DNA from: Avoscillospira sp045579045
GTDB taxonomy: Bacteria; Bacillota; Clostridia; Oscillospirales; Oscillospiraceae
DNA length: 49,975 nucleotides
Reading direction: 5' to 3'
Assembly: GCA_045579045.1 (NCBI GenBank)
Contig: JAZNLL010000117.1
Span: forward strand, 1 to 49,975
In this document: positions 1 to 8,017 of the stretch, in pieces
Numbering within the stretch: the first letter of the stretch is position 1
Layout: each line of letters opens with the position of its first letter
Notes under the pieces: generated by a model
Told to the model about the DNA's origin: nothing
What the model saw: only the letters and a program-made list of their open reading frames with translations
The model's database searches: none
Program-made: the position numbers and the translations under genes

Positions 1-22
1 ATTTTCTTCGAAAATGATAAGG

Positions 23-55
23 AAAAGGACAAGTTTCAACGAAACTTGTCCTTTT
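23..55. terminator. Perfect 15-bp terminator hairpin
   Basis: Arms 23-37 and 41-55 are exact reverse complements around the loop AAC. The stem is flanked by A-rich sequence on the left and T-rich sequence on the right, so it could end transcription in either direction. The gene it serves to the left lies outside the window. Confidence 0.75.
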
Positions 56-64
56 GATTTAATC

Positions 65-164
65 GTCGCATAGCGACACCATCACATGCCGCAGGCATAT
101 TTCACATTGCGAAGCAATATTTCATATCTTCGCAGAAGATATTTCATGTTTCCGAAGGAAACAT
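65..164. repeat. Array of five short triloop hairpins
   Basis: Five perfect inverted repeats follow each other: 65-77 (5-bp stem, loop ATA), 86-98 (5 bp, GCA), 106-118 (5 bp, GAA), 124-142 (8 bp, GCA) and 146-164 (8 bp, GAA). The later units are separated by a TTTCA-type linker. Four of the five loops are GNA triloops, and one unit contains GCGAAGC, a sequence known to fold as an exceptionally stable DNA mini-hairpin. Stem sequences differ between units while stem-loop-linker form is kept. This looks like a dispersed intergenic repeat of the REP-like kind; its function is unknown. Confidence 0.7.
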
Positions 165-170
165 TTCATT

Positions 171-217
171 GGGCGTTGGTAAAATCCCTTTTAACAACGC
201 CCTTTCGGGAGGCTTTT
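171..217 (+). terminator. Terminator-like hairpins at the 3' side of the YitT gene
   Basis: GGGCGTTG (171-178) pairs with CAACGCCC (195-202). A second hairpin, GCC..GGC around a TTTC loop, runs into six T residues at about 212-217 on the plus strand. The structure lies between the hairpin array and the convergent YitT gene and could terminate plus-strand transcription entering from the left. Confidence 0.45.
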
Positions 218-218
218 T

Positions 219-1100
219 TCAGCTGTTCTTATTGTTGCTGGAGAAAATATCTGCCACTTCGCTGATGGTGATGTAGGCGGAAGGATCGATTTCATGGACA
301 ATGTCCCGCATCCGTATGACCTGATATCGGTTCACCACGAAATAGATCATGGATTTATCCCGATTGGAGTAGCCGCCTTTTGCTTCCAGATGGGTCGTGC
401 CGCTGCCGAAGGTTTCACCAAGGGCTTTGCAGATCTCGCTGGGCATTTCTGTGATAATAATGGCACATTTTGCCCGATCCACACCGTCCACAATAAAGTC
501 GATGGTCTTCAAAGCAGCTGCGTAGGTCACGATGGAGTACAGGGGCAAGATCCAGCTTTTGAGGATAAAGCCGCAGACCACATACAAAAGCACATTGTAT
601 GCCATGACGAAGGTGCCCACGGTGATGCCGAGCCTCTTGGCGAAGATGACTGCTATGACTTCGATGCCGTCCATGGCACCGCCGTAACGAATGGCAAGAC
701 CGCTGCCGATACCGGAGATCACACCGCCGAACAAGGCACAAAGCAAAAGATCTGTTCCCGCAAGAGGCGAAGCGATGCTGACATCCACGGGGAACACATC
801 CGTGATGAGCCATGCAAAAAGGGAGTAGACGGCAACGGCATAAATGGCATAGACCGTAAACAGCGCGCCCTGTTTTTTCAGACCGAAAAGGAACAGGGGA
901 ATGTTCAAAATCAAAAGAAAGACAGACAGGGTCAGAAATTCCGGTGTGACCTGCTCAAGGAGCATGGATGTGCCGGAAATGCCGCTGTCGTAGAGCTTCA
1001 CCGGTGTCAGAAAAATAGTGATGCCGAATGCATTTACAATACCGGCAACGGTGAGCATCAGCAGCTTTGCGATGCGTATTTTTTTGAGTTGCTTGATCAA
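219..1100 (-). CDS. YitT family membrane protein
   Basis: This 293-residue integral membrane protein matches the YitT (DUF161) family: about five or six hydrophobic segments across residues 12-200, then a soluble C-terminal domain of the DUF2179 type (about residues 210-285). The glycine-rich segment near residues 125-145 (GGVISGIGSGLAIRYGGAMDG) is characteristic. Its transport or signalling role is not established in the family. The start is a TTG codon: no ATG lies nearby in frame, and GAGG sits about 8 bases upstream. A minus-strand promoter (1136-1164) precedes it, so it is a single transcription unit. Family assignment is secure; substrate is unknown. Confidence 0.85.
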   Translation of the reverse strand: MIKQLKKIRIAKLLMLTVAGIVNAFGITIFLTPVKLYDSGISGTSMLLEQVTPEFLTLSVFLLILNIPLFLFGLKKQGALFTVYAIYAVAVYSLFAWLITDVFPVDVSIASPLAGTDLLLCALFGGVISGIGSGLAIRYGGAMDGIEVIAVIFAKRLGITVGTFVMAYNVLLYVVCGFILKSWILPLYSIVTYAAALKTIDFIVDGVDRAKCAIIITEMPSEICKALGETFGSGTTHLEAKGGYSNRDKSMIYFVVNRYQVIRMRDIVHEIDPSAYITISEVADIFSSNNKNS

Positions 1101-1135
1101 GTCTGTTTCCTCACTTATGTCTGTAGAATGATTTA

Positions 1136-1164
1136 ATTATAGCACAAACGGCCGGACTTTTCTA
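1136..1164 (-). promoter_or_regulatory. Promoter of the YitT gene
   Basis: On the minus strand a TATAAT box (1136-1141) lies 17 bases from TAGAAA (1159-1164). It is placed 36 bases before the TTG start. Confidence 0.5.
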
Positions 1165-1173
1165 CCGCAAACG

Positions 1174-1199
1174 CCCCGGTGTGCACAGTCACACCGGGG
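1174..1199 (-). terminator. Terminator-like hairpin after the SDR gene
   Basis: CCCCGGTGTG (1174-1183) and CACACCGGGG (1190-1199) form a perfect 10-bp GC-rich stem. It sits just past the stop of the SDR gene on the minus strand, but the following T-tract is short, so termination may be partial. The -35 of the YitT promoter follows closely. Confidence 0.5.
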
Positions 1200-1231
1200 G
1201 ACGTTTCTTGGAAAAGGGAAATTGTACGAAA

Positions 1232-2014
1232 TTATCTGCGGGATTTTTTGTTGGATAGGTCACCGTACAACGGGGTTGCCAGACCGAAGCCGCCGGAGAC
1301 GGTCAAAATCTGCCCGGTGGTATAGGCAGCTTCGTCACTTGCCAGATACACCACCGCAGAAGCGATCTCCTCCGGCAGTCCCATTCGGCCAAGGGGAATA
1401 TGCCGCAGAAACAGGCTGCGGAATTCTTCCGTCAGACTTTTTTCCACCGCATCCGTAGCGGTCATCCCCGGCAGCACCGCATTGCAGCGGACATTATTTT
1501 TTGCTTCATGGACGGCGATCAGCTTGGTCAGATAATTGATGGCCGCCTTGCTTGTCCCGTAAGCCACCTGTGAGATATCCGGCACGATCCCGCCCACGGA
1601 GGAAATATTGATGATACTGCCGCCATGCTTCGCCATGTGCTTCACCGCTGCCTGACTTGCCAGAAACACACTCCGCAAATTCAGTTGGACGGTTTCCAGA
1701 AAGACAGATGGCTCCGTATGGGCAAAATCCAGATCTTTACCGGGATTGGAAGTTCCAAAATTATTGACCAGCACATCCAGACGTCCTGCATCGGATACGA
1801 CTTCCTCCACCATAGAGGTGAATGTCTCCGGTTCGGTTGCGTCCTGATAGACGCATTTCACATTCTGCAAGGTGGCTGCAATCTCCTTGGCGCGCTCCAA
1901 GTTTCTGGCGGCCATATAAACAAGGGCACCTTCCTTTGCACAGGCTTTGACGCAGGCAAGACCGATGCCTCTTGTGGATGCTGTGATCAAAACCACTTTA
2001 TCTTTTAGTCTCAT
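1232..2014 (-). CDS. SDR oxidoreductase, 7-alpha-hydroxysteroid dehydrogenase-like
   Basis: This is a 260-residue classical short-chain dehydrogenase with a Rossmann fold. The cofactor loop is TASTRGIG (residues 11-18), NNFG stands at 84-87 in place of the usual NNAG, and the catalytic set is Ser139-Tyr152-Lys156. The variants STRGIG, NNFGT, KDLD, VPDIS before the Tyr, and a C-terminal GGFGLATP resemble clostridial bile-acid 7-alpha-hydroxysteroid dehydrogenases as I recall them, more than generic FabG. Those enzymes oxidise the 7-alpha-hydroxyl of primary bile acids with NAD(P). Its ATG overlaps the stop of the upstream BaiG-like transporter gene (ATGA), so the two are translationally coupled, which supports a bile-acid role. 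Substrate specificity is inferred; another steroid or polyol is possible. Confidence 0.8.
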   Translation of the reverse strand: MRLKDKVVLITASTRGIGLACVKACAKEGALVYMAARNLERAKEIAATLQNVKCVYQDATEPETFTSMVEEVVSDAGRLDVLVNNFGTSNPGKDLDFAHTEPSVFLETVQLNLRSVFLASQAAVKHMAKHGGSIINISSVGGIVPDISQVAYGTSKAAINYLTKLIAVHEAKNNVRCNAVLPGMTATDAVEKSLTEEFRSLFLRHIPLGRMGLPEEIASAVVYLASDEAAYTTGQILTVSGGFGLATPLYGDLSNKKSRR

Positions 2015-3414
2015 GCCGTTTCTCCTTTTTTATGAATTTTGGGCAGGAGGGTTACGATGATGATACCGACAGCGACACAAATGAGTTCTGCTGTCGCCAA
2101 CGTGCGGATGGAGGCTACCGCTGCCTGAGCCCCTGTTTTCCCGTTTGCGATCATGGCGGTGATACGATTTGTGAACAAAGGCACAAACACCGCCACACCG
2201 AAGGGGGCTGCCAGATCCCGGAACAGGCCGTAGGTGCCGGTACCGCTAGCTGCTTCCTGCAAAGGAATCTTTGCCAAGGCTGCCTTCATAAAAATCGTAC
2301 CGTTTGCACCCAGCCCAAAGCCCAAAATCCCCAGAGACGCCATCAGAAGTGCGACGGAAGTCATTTCCCGGAACAAAAACAGCAGTCCGCAGCCGACACC
2401 GGTCAGAAGCAGAGAACCTGTCAGAACCGTTTTCGGTTCAAAGCGGTCAGCCAAAGGTCCCAGAAGCACCGCACCCAGAGACATGCCCGCATACATGACG
2501 GAGATGGCATAGCCGGAAACCGCTGTATTTTCAGGTCGGGTGTAATTGACGAACACGATGGTATTGGTCATATTGGCCTGCATCAGCCCTTGGGTCAGAA
2601 ACAGGGCGAGAATACTGAGAACAAAGGCTTTTCGAGCCATAAATCTGCCGGGCAGGATGGGCTGCACGGCTTTTCTTTCTGCAAAGATCAACCCTGCCAG
2701 GCTGATCACCGCAGCCACCAGCACCCCTGCAAAAGCAGCGGATGTCCAGCCGAAATTCTGCCCAAACGCAGGAAGGCAGAGCACCAGACCGAAAAACACA
2801 AGCACCCAAGCGGCACCAAGCCCGTCAAAATTTTCCACCTTTCGACGGACGGTTGTCTCCTTTGCCGTTACAAGGCAGGCGGCAAAGATCGCAGCACAGA
2901 TCGCCACACAGAGCCACAGCATGACGCGCCATCCATAGGCAGATATGACCAGACCGCCCAAGGTGGGACCGAAAATCACGGATGCGCTGGAAATCAGCAT
3001 ATACAGAGAAAATCCCTTTGCCACCTGATTTGCAGGAAACTCTGTGACGATATAGGCAAGGATCACAGGTGCCATGGCGGCTGTGCCGATACCAACCACA
3101 AATCGGGCAACCATCATAAATACAAGGGAATTTGCCAAAGCGGAAAGGATATTCCCCAAGGTAAAAACACCAATGCCCAACAGCAGAGTCCTTTTGCGGC
3201 CGATCACATCGCCTACTTTTCCCAGAATAGGGGCACAGGCGGCGGTGGACATGGCCTGTGCCAGCGCTGTCCATGTGGTGTTGGTATAGTCGATTCCAAT
3301 ATCCTGCACGAAGGCAGGTCCCAGTACTGCAGAAAAGCCTCCAACAATGCCGATGAGAAAAGAAGCCAGCCCATATGGAAGAAATCCTTTTTTATATGCA
3401 GTATTTTGTTCCAT
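2011..3414 (-). CDS. MFS transporter, BaiG-like
   Basis: This 467-residue major facilitator has about twelve to fourteen hydrophobic segments, with the conserved loop 2-3 motif GKVGDVIGRKRT and a matching second-half loop (GPLADRFEPK). Segments such as GLMQANMTN and SGTGTYGLFRD with APFGVAVFVP resemble BaiG, the proton-dependent bile-acid importer of 7-alpha-dehydroxylating clostridia, as I recall it. The start at 3414 was chosen because AAGGAG stands 8 bases before that ATG; an in-frame start 13 codons earlier lacks such a site. It is the first gene of a two-gene unit with the dehydrogenase. The likely cargo is a bile acid or related sterol acid, but drug-type MFS exporters share the fold. 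Confidence 0.8.
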   Translation of the reverse strand: MEQNTAYKKGFLPYGLASFLIGIVGGFSAVLGPAFVQDIGIDYTNTTWTALAQAMSTAACAPILGKVGDVIGRKRTLLLGIGVFTLGNILSALANSLVFMMVARFVVGIGTAAMAPVILAYIVTEFPANQVAKGFSLYMLISSASVIFGPTLGGLVISAYGWRVMLWLCVAICAAIFAACLVTAKETTVRRKVENFDGLGAAWVLVFFGLVLCLPAFGQNFGWTSAAFAGVLVAAVISLAGLIFAERKAVQPILPGRFMARKAFVLSILALFLTQGLMQANMTNTIVFVNYTRPENTAVSGYAISVMYAGMSLGAVLLGPLADRFEPKTVLTGSLLLTGVGCGLLFLFREMTSVALLMASLGILGFGLGANGTIFMKAALAKIPLQEAASGTGTYGLFRDLAAPFGVAVFVPLFTNRITAMIANGKTGAQAAVASIRTLATAELICVAVGIIIVTLLPKIHKKGETA

Positions 3415-3502
3415 TTTTCCACTCCTTTTTCCATAGTATGTCCTTCTTTTCATGTATTATTTACAGGCTGCAGGACACACTTTCTTTAGAAGGAGGCTGT
3501 GT

Positions 3503-3877
3503 ATGAAACAAAAATTTTATGTCTGCGAACATTGCGGCAATCTCATCGCCATGGTTCTTGACAAGGGTGTGCCCATCTATTGCTGCGGTGAACCCATGAA
3601 AGAAATCATCCCCGGCACCACCGAAGCATCCGGCGAAAAACACATTCCTGTCTATGAGATGGACGGAAATACCGTTCATGTCACCGTCGGTTCTGTGACC
3701 CATCCCATGAATGAAGACCATTATATTCAATGGATCTGTCTGGAAACGGAGCATGGGATTCAGTATGCCCATCTGCACCACGACGATGAGCCCCGAGCCA
3801 AATTTGCCCTTTGCGAAGGCGACGAAGTCCGAGGTGTCTACGCATTCTGCAATCAACACAGTTTATGGAGGAATTAA
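3503..3877 (+). CDS. dfx: Desulfoferrodoxin (superoxide reductase)
   Basis: This 124-residue two-iron superoxide reductase reduces superoxide to hydrogen peroxide in the cytoplasm of anaerobes without forming oxygen. The N-terminal desulforedoxin domain has Cys8-x2-Cys11 and Cys27-Cys28 for the FeS4 centre. The catalytic domain carries Glu45-Lys46-His47, His67, His73, Cys116 and His119, the complete set for the Fe(His)4Cys site. AGGAGG precedes the ATG at 3503; an in-frame codon 17 residues earlier has no ribosome site. It is followed after 3 bases by ahpC, so the peroxide it makes is removed by the next gene products. All key residues are present. Confidence 0.95.
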   Translation: MKQKFYVCEHCGNLIAMVLDKGVPIYCCGEPMKEIIPGTTEASGEKHIPVYEMDGNTVHVTVGSVTHPMNEDHYIQWICLETEHGIQYAHLHHDDEPRAKFALCEGDEVRGVYAFCNQHSLWRN

Positions 3878-3880
3878 GCG

Positions 3881-4444
3881 ATGTCTATGATCAACAAGGA
3901 AGTTTCTGATTTTCGCACCTATGCGTTCCATGAAAACGATTTCAAGTTCGTAGCCAAGGAGGATATCCTCGGAAAATGGAGCGTGTTCTTCTTCTACCCT
4001 GCCGATTTTACCTTCGTCTGTCCCACAGAACTGGAGGACCTGGCAGATAAGTACGATCAGTTCAAGGCCATCGGCTGCGAGGTCTATTCCGTCTCCACAG
4101 ACACCCATTTCGTCCACAAGGCATGGCATGATGCCTCTGAACGAATCAAAAAGATCGACTATCCCATGCTGGCTGACCCCACCCACAGCATTTCCAAGGA
4201 CTTCGAGGTTTTGATCGAGGCAGACGGTCTGGCAGAGCGTGGTACCTTTATCATCAATCCCGAGGGCAAGATCGTCGGCTATGAAGTCACCGCCGGCAAC
4301 GTGGGCAGAAATGCCGAAGAACTGCTGCGTAAGGTACAGGCCTGCCAGTTTGTCCATGCCCATGGCGATCAGGTCTGCCCCGCCAATTGGAAGCCCGGCG
4401 CAGAGACGCTGAAGCCCAGTCTGGATCTGGTCGGTCAGCTTTGA
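3881..4444 (+). CDS. ahpC: Peroxiredoxin AhpC
   Basis: This 187-residue typical 2-Cys peroxiredoxin reduces hydrogen peroxide and organic hydroperoxides. The peroxidatic cysteine is Cys47 in FVCPTEL and the resolving cysteine is Cys166 in VCPANW. Length matches AhpC of other bacteria. GGAGG precedes the ATG, and the stop codon overlaps the start of the reductase gene (TGATG), implying coupled translation of the peroxidase and its reductant. With dfx it forms a three-gene superoxide/peroxide defence operon of an oxygen-sensitive organism. Confidence 0.95.
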   Translation: MSMINKEVSDFRTYAFHENDFKFVAKEDILGKWSVFFFYPADFTFVCPTELEDLADKYDQFKAIGCEVYSVSTDTHFVHKAWHDASERIKKIDYPMLADPTHSISKDFEVLIEADGLAERGTFIINPEGKIVGYEVTAGNVGRNAEELLRKVQACQFVHAHGDQVCPANWKPGAETLKPSLDLVGQL

Positions 4445-6048
4445 TGGAACATTTCTATGATGTGATCGTGGTTGGCGGCGGCCCTGCGGGGCTGACCGCC
4501 GCCCTGTATCTTGCCCGGGCAAAATATCGGGTGCTGGTTCTGGAGAAAGAGCAGTTCGGCGGACAGATCTCCATTACCCACGAGGTGGTCAATTATCCCG
4601 GCATTGAAAAAACAAGCGGCAAGGCTTTGACCGATACCATTCAAAAACAGGCAGAAGCCTTCGGGGCGGAATTCTTGCTGGCAGAGGTCATCGGTCTCGA
4701 TTTGAACGGGGATGTAAAAACCGTCCGTACCGGCCGGGGTGACTATCGCTGTCTTGGCATTCTGCTGGCCACCGGAGCCCACCCCAGAACCGTAGGCTTC
4801 AAAGGTGAGGAAGAACACAAGGGACACGGTGTTGCCTACTGCGCCACCTGCGACGGAGAATTCTTCACCGGGAAGGATATTTATGTGGTGGGCGGCGGCT
4901 ATGCCGCAGCAGAAGAAAGTGTATTCCTGACGAAATTTGCCCGCCATGTGACCGTTCTCATCCGCAAGGATGACTTTTCCTGTGCCGCTTCCGTGGCAGA
5001 TAAAGCCAAAAACCATGAAAAAATCACGGTTTTGCCCCATACCGTCATGGAAGAAGTGTCCGGAGAAAACGGGCTGAACTATGCCCGATACAAAAATACC
5101 GCCACCGGTGAGGTGACGGAAGTAAACAGCCCCCGGGGAGAGACCTTCGGTGTGTTCGTCTTTGCAGGCTATGCTCCTGCTACGGAAATGCTCCAAGGTG
5201 CGGTGGAACTGAACGAGCAGGGCTATATCGTAACCGATGCCGCCCAGAAAACCAGCGCGGAAGGTGTATATGCGGCAGGCGATGTGTGCATCAAGCCTTT
5301 GCGGCAGGTGGTCACCGCCACCGCTGACGGTGCTTTGGCTGCAACGGAGCTGGAAAAATATGTGGCGGCTGTGCAGCAAAGAACCGGACTGCGTGCCGAA
5401 TCACCGGTGGTGAAGGCAACTGTTGAAATCAAAGAAGAAACTGACGAACTTTTCAATGCCGAGATGCGGCAACAGCTGGATACCATCTTTGCCCGGATGG
5501 AACATTCAATTCTGCTGAAGCTGCATCTGGATGAGCGCCCATTGTCAAAAGAACTGGAGCAATTTATGACCGCTTTGGCAGAACTGTCCGACAAGCTGAC
5601 GGTTGCTGTTGCTGGTTCCGATGCACATGCACCCTGCGTCCGAATTTGCCATGCTGACGGAACGGAAATCGGTTTGGCCTTCCACGGTGTACCAAGCGGC
5701 CATGAGTTCACGTCCTTTGTCCTCGGTCTTTATAATGCAGCAGGCCCCGGGCAGACCATCGGTGAGGACACAAAGCAGCAAATCGCCGCCATCAACAAAC
5801 CTGTGGACATGAAGATCCTCGTCACCCTGTCTTGTACCATGTGTCCCGACTTAGTAGTGGCTGCCCAGCACATTGCCGCGAAAAATCCCTTTGTGAAGGC
5901 CGAAGTCTATGACCTCCGTCACTTCGAAGAACTGAAGGAACGGTACAAAGTCATGAGTGTCCCCTGTCTTGTGATCAATGATGATACCGTTTCCTTCGGC
6001 AAAAAGAACATGGATCAGATTCTGCAGCTGCTCATGCAGCAAATGTGA
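4444..6048 (+). CDS. AhpF-like flavoprotein disulfide reductase, reversed domain order
   Basis: This 534-residue protein should deliver NAD(P)H electrons to AhpC. Residues 1-310 form a thioredoxin-reductase module: FAD loop GGGPAG near residue 10, redox pair Cys133-A-T-Cys136 and a second nucleotide-binding GGGYAA. Residues 330-534 hold two thioredoxin-like folds, the last with Cys464-T-M-Cys467 and a cis-proline (SVPCL). In enterobacterial AhpF the thioredoxin-like part comes first; here it is last. As I recall, this layout is a known AhpF-homologue family in anaerobes found next to ahpC. The ATG at 4444 overlaps the ahpC stop; the longer frame upstream lies inside ahpC and is not used. Confidence 0.9.
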   Translation: MEHFYDVIVVGGGPAGLTAALYLARAKYRVLVLEKEQFGGQISITHEVVNYPGIEKTSGKALTDTIQKQAEAFGAEFLLAEVIGLDLNGDVKTVRTGRGDYRCLGILLATGAHPRTVGFKGEEEHKGHGVAYCATCDGEFFTGKDIYVVGGGYAAAEESVFLTKFARHVTVLIRKDDFSCAASVADKAKNHEKITVLPHTVMEEVSGENGLNYARYKNTATGEVTEVNSPRGETFGVFVFAGYAPATEMLQGAVELNEQGYIVTDAAQKTSAEGVYAAGDVCIKPLRQVVTATADGALAATELEKYVAAVQQRTGLRAESPVVKATVEIKEETDELFNAEMRQQLDTIFARMEHSILLKLHLDERPLSKELEQFMTALAELSDKLTVAVAGSDAHAPCVRICHADGTEIGLAFHGVPSGHEFTSFVLGLYNAAGPGQTIGEDTKQQIAAINKPVDMKILVTLSCTMCPDLVVAAQHIAAKNPFVKAEVYDLRHFEELKERYKVMSVPCLVINDDTVSFGKKNMDQILQLLMQQM

Positions 6049-6321
6049 TATACCGACTTAAAACGGCAGGGGAAATGGCATCAACATCATCAATATTTTT
6101 GCTGAAAACACTCAGAACGCAAAGTTTCTGAGTGTTTTTTCTTTTTTATTCACTTTCAGAAACATATACTTGCGAGTAGCCTGTTTTGCTGCGGCGACAT
6201 TTCGACGGCAAGAGCAAAAATAAGGCTCAGAAGGCCTTCATTCCTCAAAGATCCTAAATTCCGAATCGTTGTGAAATGTTTTCCACAAGCTCTGAAAATC
6301 AGTCATTTTTAACCAAACGGG
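6049..6321. other. Intergenic region between the ahp operon and eda
   Basis: No coding region is supported here. It holds the ahp terminator (6105-6145) and a dyad TTGTG (6269-6273)/CACAA (6284-6288). The central TGAAATGTTTTCCA resembles, imperfectly, a LacI-type or catabolite-response operator and would suit control of the sugar-acid genes downstream. Nothing else was recognised. Confidence 0.4.
6105..6145 (+). terminator. Terminator of the dfx-ahpC-ahpF operon
   Basis: The 13-bp perfect stem AAAACACTCAGAA (6105-6117) and its complement (6126-6138) is followed by a T-rich run to about 6147. Confidence 0.85.
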
Positions 6322-6350
6322 TAGACAACTGCCAAATTATAAAATACAAT
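6322..6350 (+). promoter_or_regulatory. Promoter of eda-kdgK
   Basis: TAGACA (6322-6327) and TACAAT (6345-6350) are 17 bases apart, each one base from consensus. The start codon of eda follows 40 bases later. Confidence 0.65.
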
Positions 6351-6389
6351 TAAAGTTACAAAATATTGTACATCCGAGGAGATGAAACC

Positions 6390-6944
6390 ATGGAAAAATT
6401 TGTGCCTGTTGTGGTCATCAAGGAACTGGGTGAAACCGATAAGATCCTCACCGCCCTCCGTGCCAACGGCATTAACTGTGCCGAGATCACCTTCCGCACC
6501 GCCTGTGCCGCCGAAGCCATCGCCTATGCCTGTAAGCACTATCCGGATATGTCCGTGGGTGCCGGCACGGTCATCAATGCAGAGCAATGCGAAGCCGCAT
6601 TGCAGGCAGGCGCACAGTTCATCGTCTCTCCCGGTCTGTCCGTGGCAGTGGCGAAAATCTGCAAAGAGAAGAACATTCCCTATTACCCCGGCTGCGTGAC
6701 GCCCACGGAGATCATGCAGGCGCTGGAACTGGGAATCACCACCGTCAAGTTTTTCCCTGCCAATGTCTATGGCGGACTGAAGGCGCTGAAGGCCTTTTCC
6801 GCCGCTTTCCCGCAGGTGAAGTTTATTCCCACCGGCGGTGTGGACAGAAGTAATATCGATGAGTTCCTTGCTTTTGACAAGGTGGCAGCCATCGGCGGCA
6901 GCTTCTTCGTCAAGGAAGCCTTGGACAAAATGGAGGGCAAATAA
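6390..6944 (+). CDS. eda: KDPG aldolase (2-dehydro-3-deoxyphosphogluconate aldolase)
   Basis: This 184-residue TIM-barrel class I aldolase cleaves KDPG to pyruvate and glyceraldehyde 3-phosphate. The Schiff-base lysine is Lys120 in TTVKFFPA, the catalytic glutamate is in AEITFRT (about residue 32), and the phosphate loop is PTGGV. The start at 6390 follows GAGGAG; an in-frame codon eight residues earlier lies at the ribosome site. One base separates it from the KDG kinase start, so KDG is phosphorylated and cleaved by products of one message. This is the lower part of hexuronate (pectin sugar) catabolism; no uxaC/uxuA genes are in the window. Confidence 0.95.
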   Translation: MEKFVPVVVIKELGETDKILTALRANGINCAEITFRTACAAEAIAYACKHYPDMSVGAGTVINAEQCEAALQAGAQFIVSPGLSVAVAKICKEKNIPYYPGCVTPTEIMQALELGITTVKFFPANVYGGLKALKAFSAAFPQVKFIPTGGVDRSNIDEFLAFDKVAAIGGSFFVKEALDKMEGK

Positions 6945-6945
6945 C

Positions 6946-7968
6946 ATGGCAAAAGTCATTACCTTTGGCGAGATCATGCTTCGCCTTGCACCCAATGGCT
7001 ACTACCGTTTCTTCCAGAATGACCAGCTGCAGGCCACCTTCGGCGGCGGCGAGGCCAATGTGGCGGTGTCCCTTGCCAACTTCGGTCTGGAAAGTGCCTA
7101 TGTGACCAAGCTGCCCAAGCATGCCATCGGTCAGGCTGCCGTGGATTCCCTGCGGTACTTCGGCGTCGATACCTCCAAAATCATCCGTGGCGGTGAGAGA
7201 GTGGGCATCTACTATCTGGAGAAGGGTGCTTCCCAGAGAGGCTCCGTCTGTATCTATGACCGCGCTTATTCGGCCATCGCCATGGCAGAAACAGGCGATT
7301 TCGACTGGGATGCCATCTTCGACGGTGCCGATTGGTTCCATTTCACCGGTATTACCCCGGCTCTGGGTGCCAATGTGGCAGCGCTGTGCAAGGAGGCCTG
7401 CAAGGCTGCCAAGGCCAAGGGCGTGAAAATCTCCTGCGATTTGAACTATCGCGGCAAGCTCTGGACCAGAGAGCAGGCCAGAGAAGTCATGACCGATCTG
7501 TGCCAATATGTGGATGTGTGCATCTCCAATGAGGAGGATGCCAAGGATGTCTTCGGCATCGAAGCAGAAAACACCGATATCTACGGCGGCAAGCTGAACC
7601 ACGAGGGCTACAAGTCTGTGGCAAAGCAGCTGGCAGAGAAGTTCGGCTTCGAGAAGGTGGCCATCACCCTCCGCAGTTCCATCTCCGCCAGCGATAACGA
7701 CTGGGCAGGCATGCTCTATGACGGCACGGATTACTGCTTCTCCAAGTCCTACCACCTGCACATCGTGGATCGTGTGGGTGGCGGCGACAGCTTCGGCGCA
7801 GGTCTCATCTACTCCCTGCTGACCGGCAAGACCTCCCAGCAGGCCATCGAATTTGCTGTGGCAGCATCTGCTTTGAAGCACTCCGTCGAGGGCGACTTCA
7901 ACCGTGTCAGCGTTTCCGAAGTGGAAAAGCTGGCCGGCGGCGACGGCTCCGGCCGCGTCCAGAGATAA
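6946..7968 (+). CDS. kdgK: 2-dehydro-3-deoxygluconate kinase, PfkB family
   Basis: This 340-residue ribokinase/PfkB-family sugar kinase has an N-terminal substrate motif (GGGEANVAVSLANFGL, near residue 30) and the C-terminal signature GGGDSFGAG, with catalytic Asp281. It is expected to phosphorylate KDG to KDPG for the aldolase just upstream; the pairing makes KDG the most likely substrate rather than fructose or ribose. The GGAGG serving its ATG lies inside the end of eda. The longer frame starting within eda has no ribosome site and was rejected. Confidence 0.9.
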   Translation: MAKVITFGEIMLRLAPNGYYRFFQNDQLQATFGGGEANVAVSLANFGLESAYVTKLPKHAIGQAAVDSLRYFGVDTSKIIRGGERVGIYYLEKGASQRGSVCIYDRAYSAIAMAETGDFDWDAIFDGADWFHFTGITPALGANVAALCKEACKAAKAKGVKISCDLNYRGKLWTREQAREVMTDLCQYVDVCISNEEDAKDVFGIEAENTDIYGGKLNHEGYKSVAKQLAEKFGFEKVAITLRSSISASDNDWAGMLYDGTDYCFSKSYHLHIVDRVGGGDSFGAGLIYSLLTGKTSQQAIEFAVAASALKHSVEGDFNRVSVSEVEKLAGGDGSGRVQR

Positions 7969-8017
7969 AAGGCTGGATAATAATATCGTTCTTATACAAA
8001 AAATACAAGTAGGAGCT

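Noticed and set aside
65..164. A CRISPR array.
   Set aside because: There are no identical direct repeats with unique spacers; the units are different palindromes with short fixed linkers.
4387..4443. An N-terminal extension of the AhpF-like protein.
   Set aside because: It lies inside ahpC in another frame; the ATG at 4444 gives the standard FAD-binding start and a coupled TGATG overlap.
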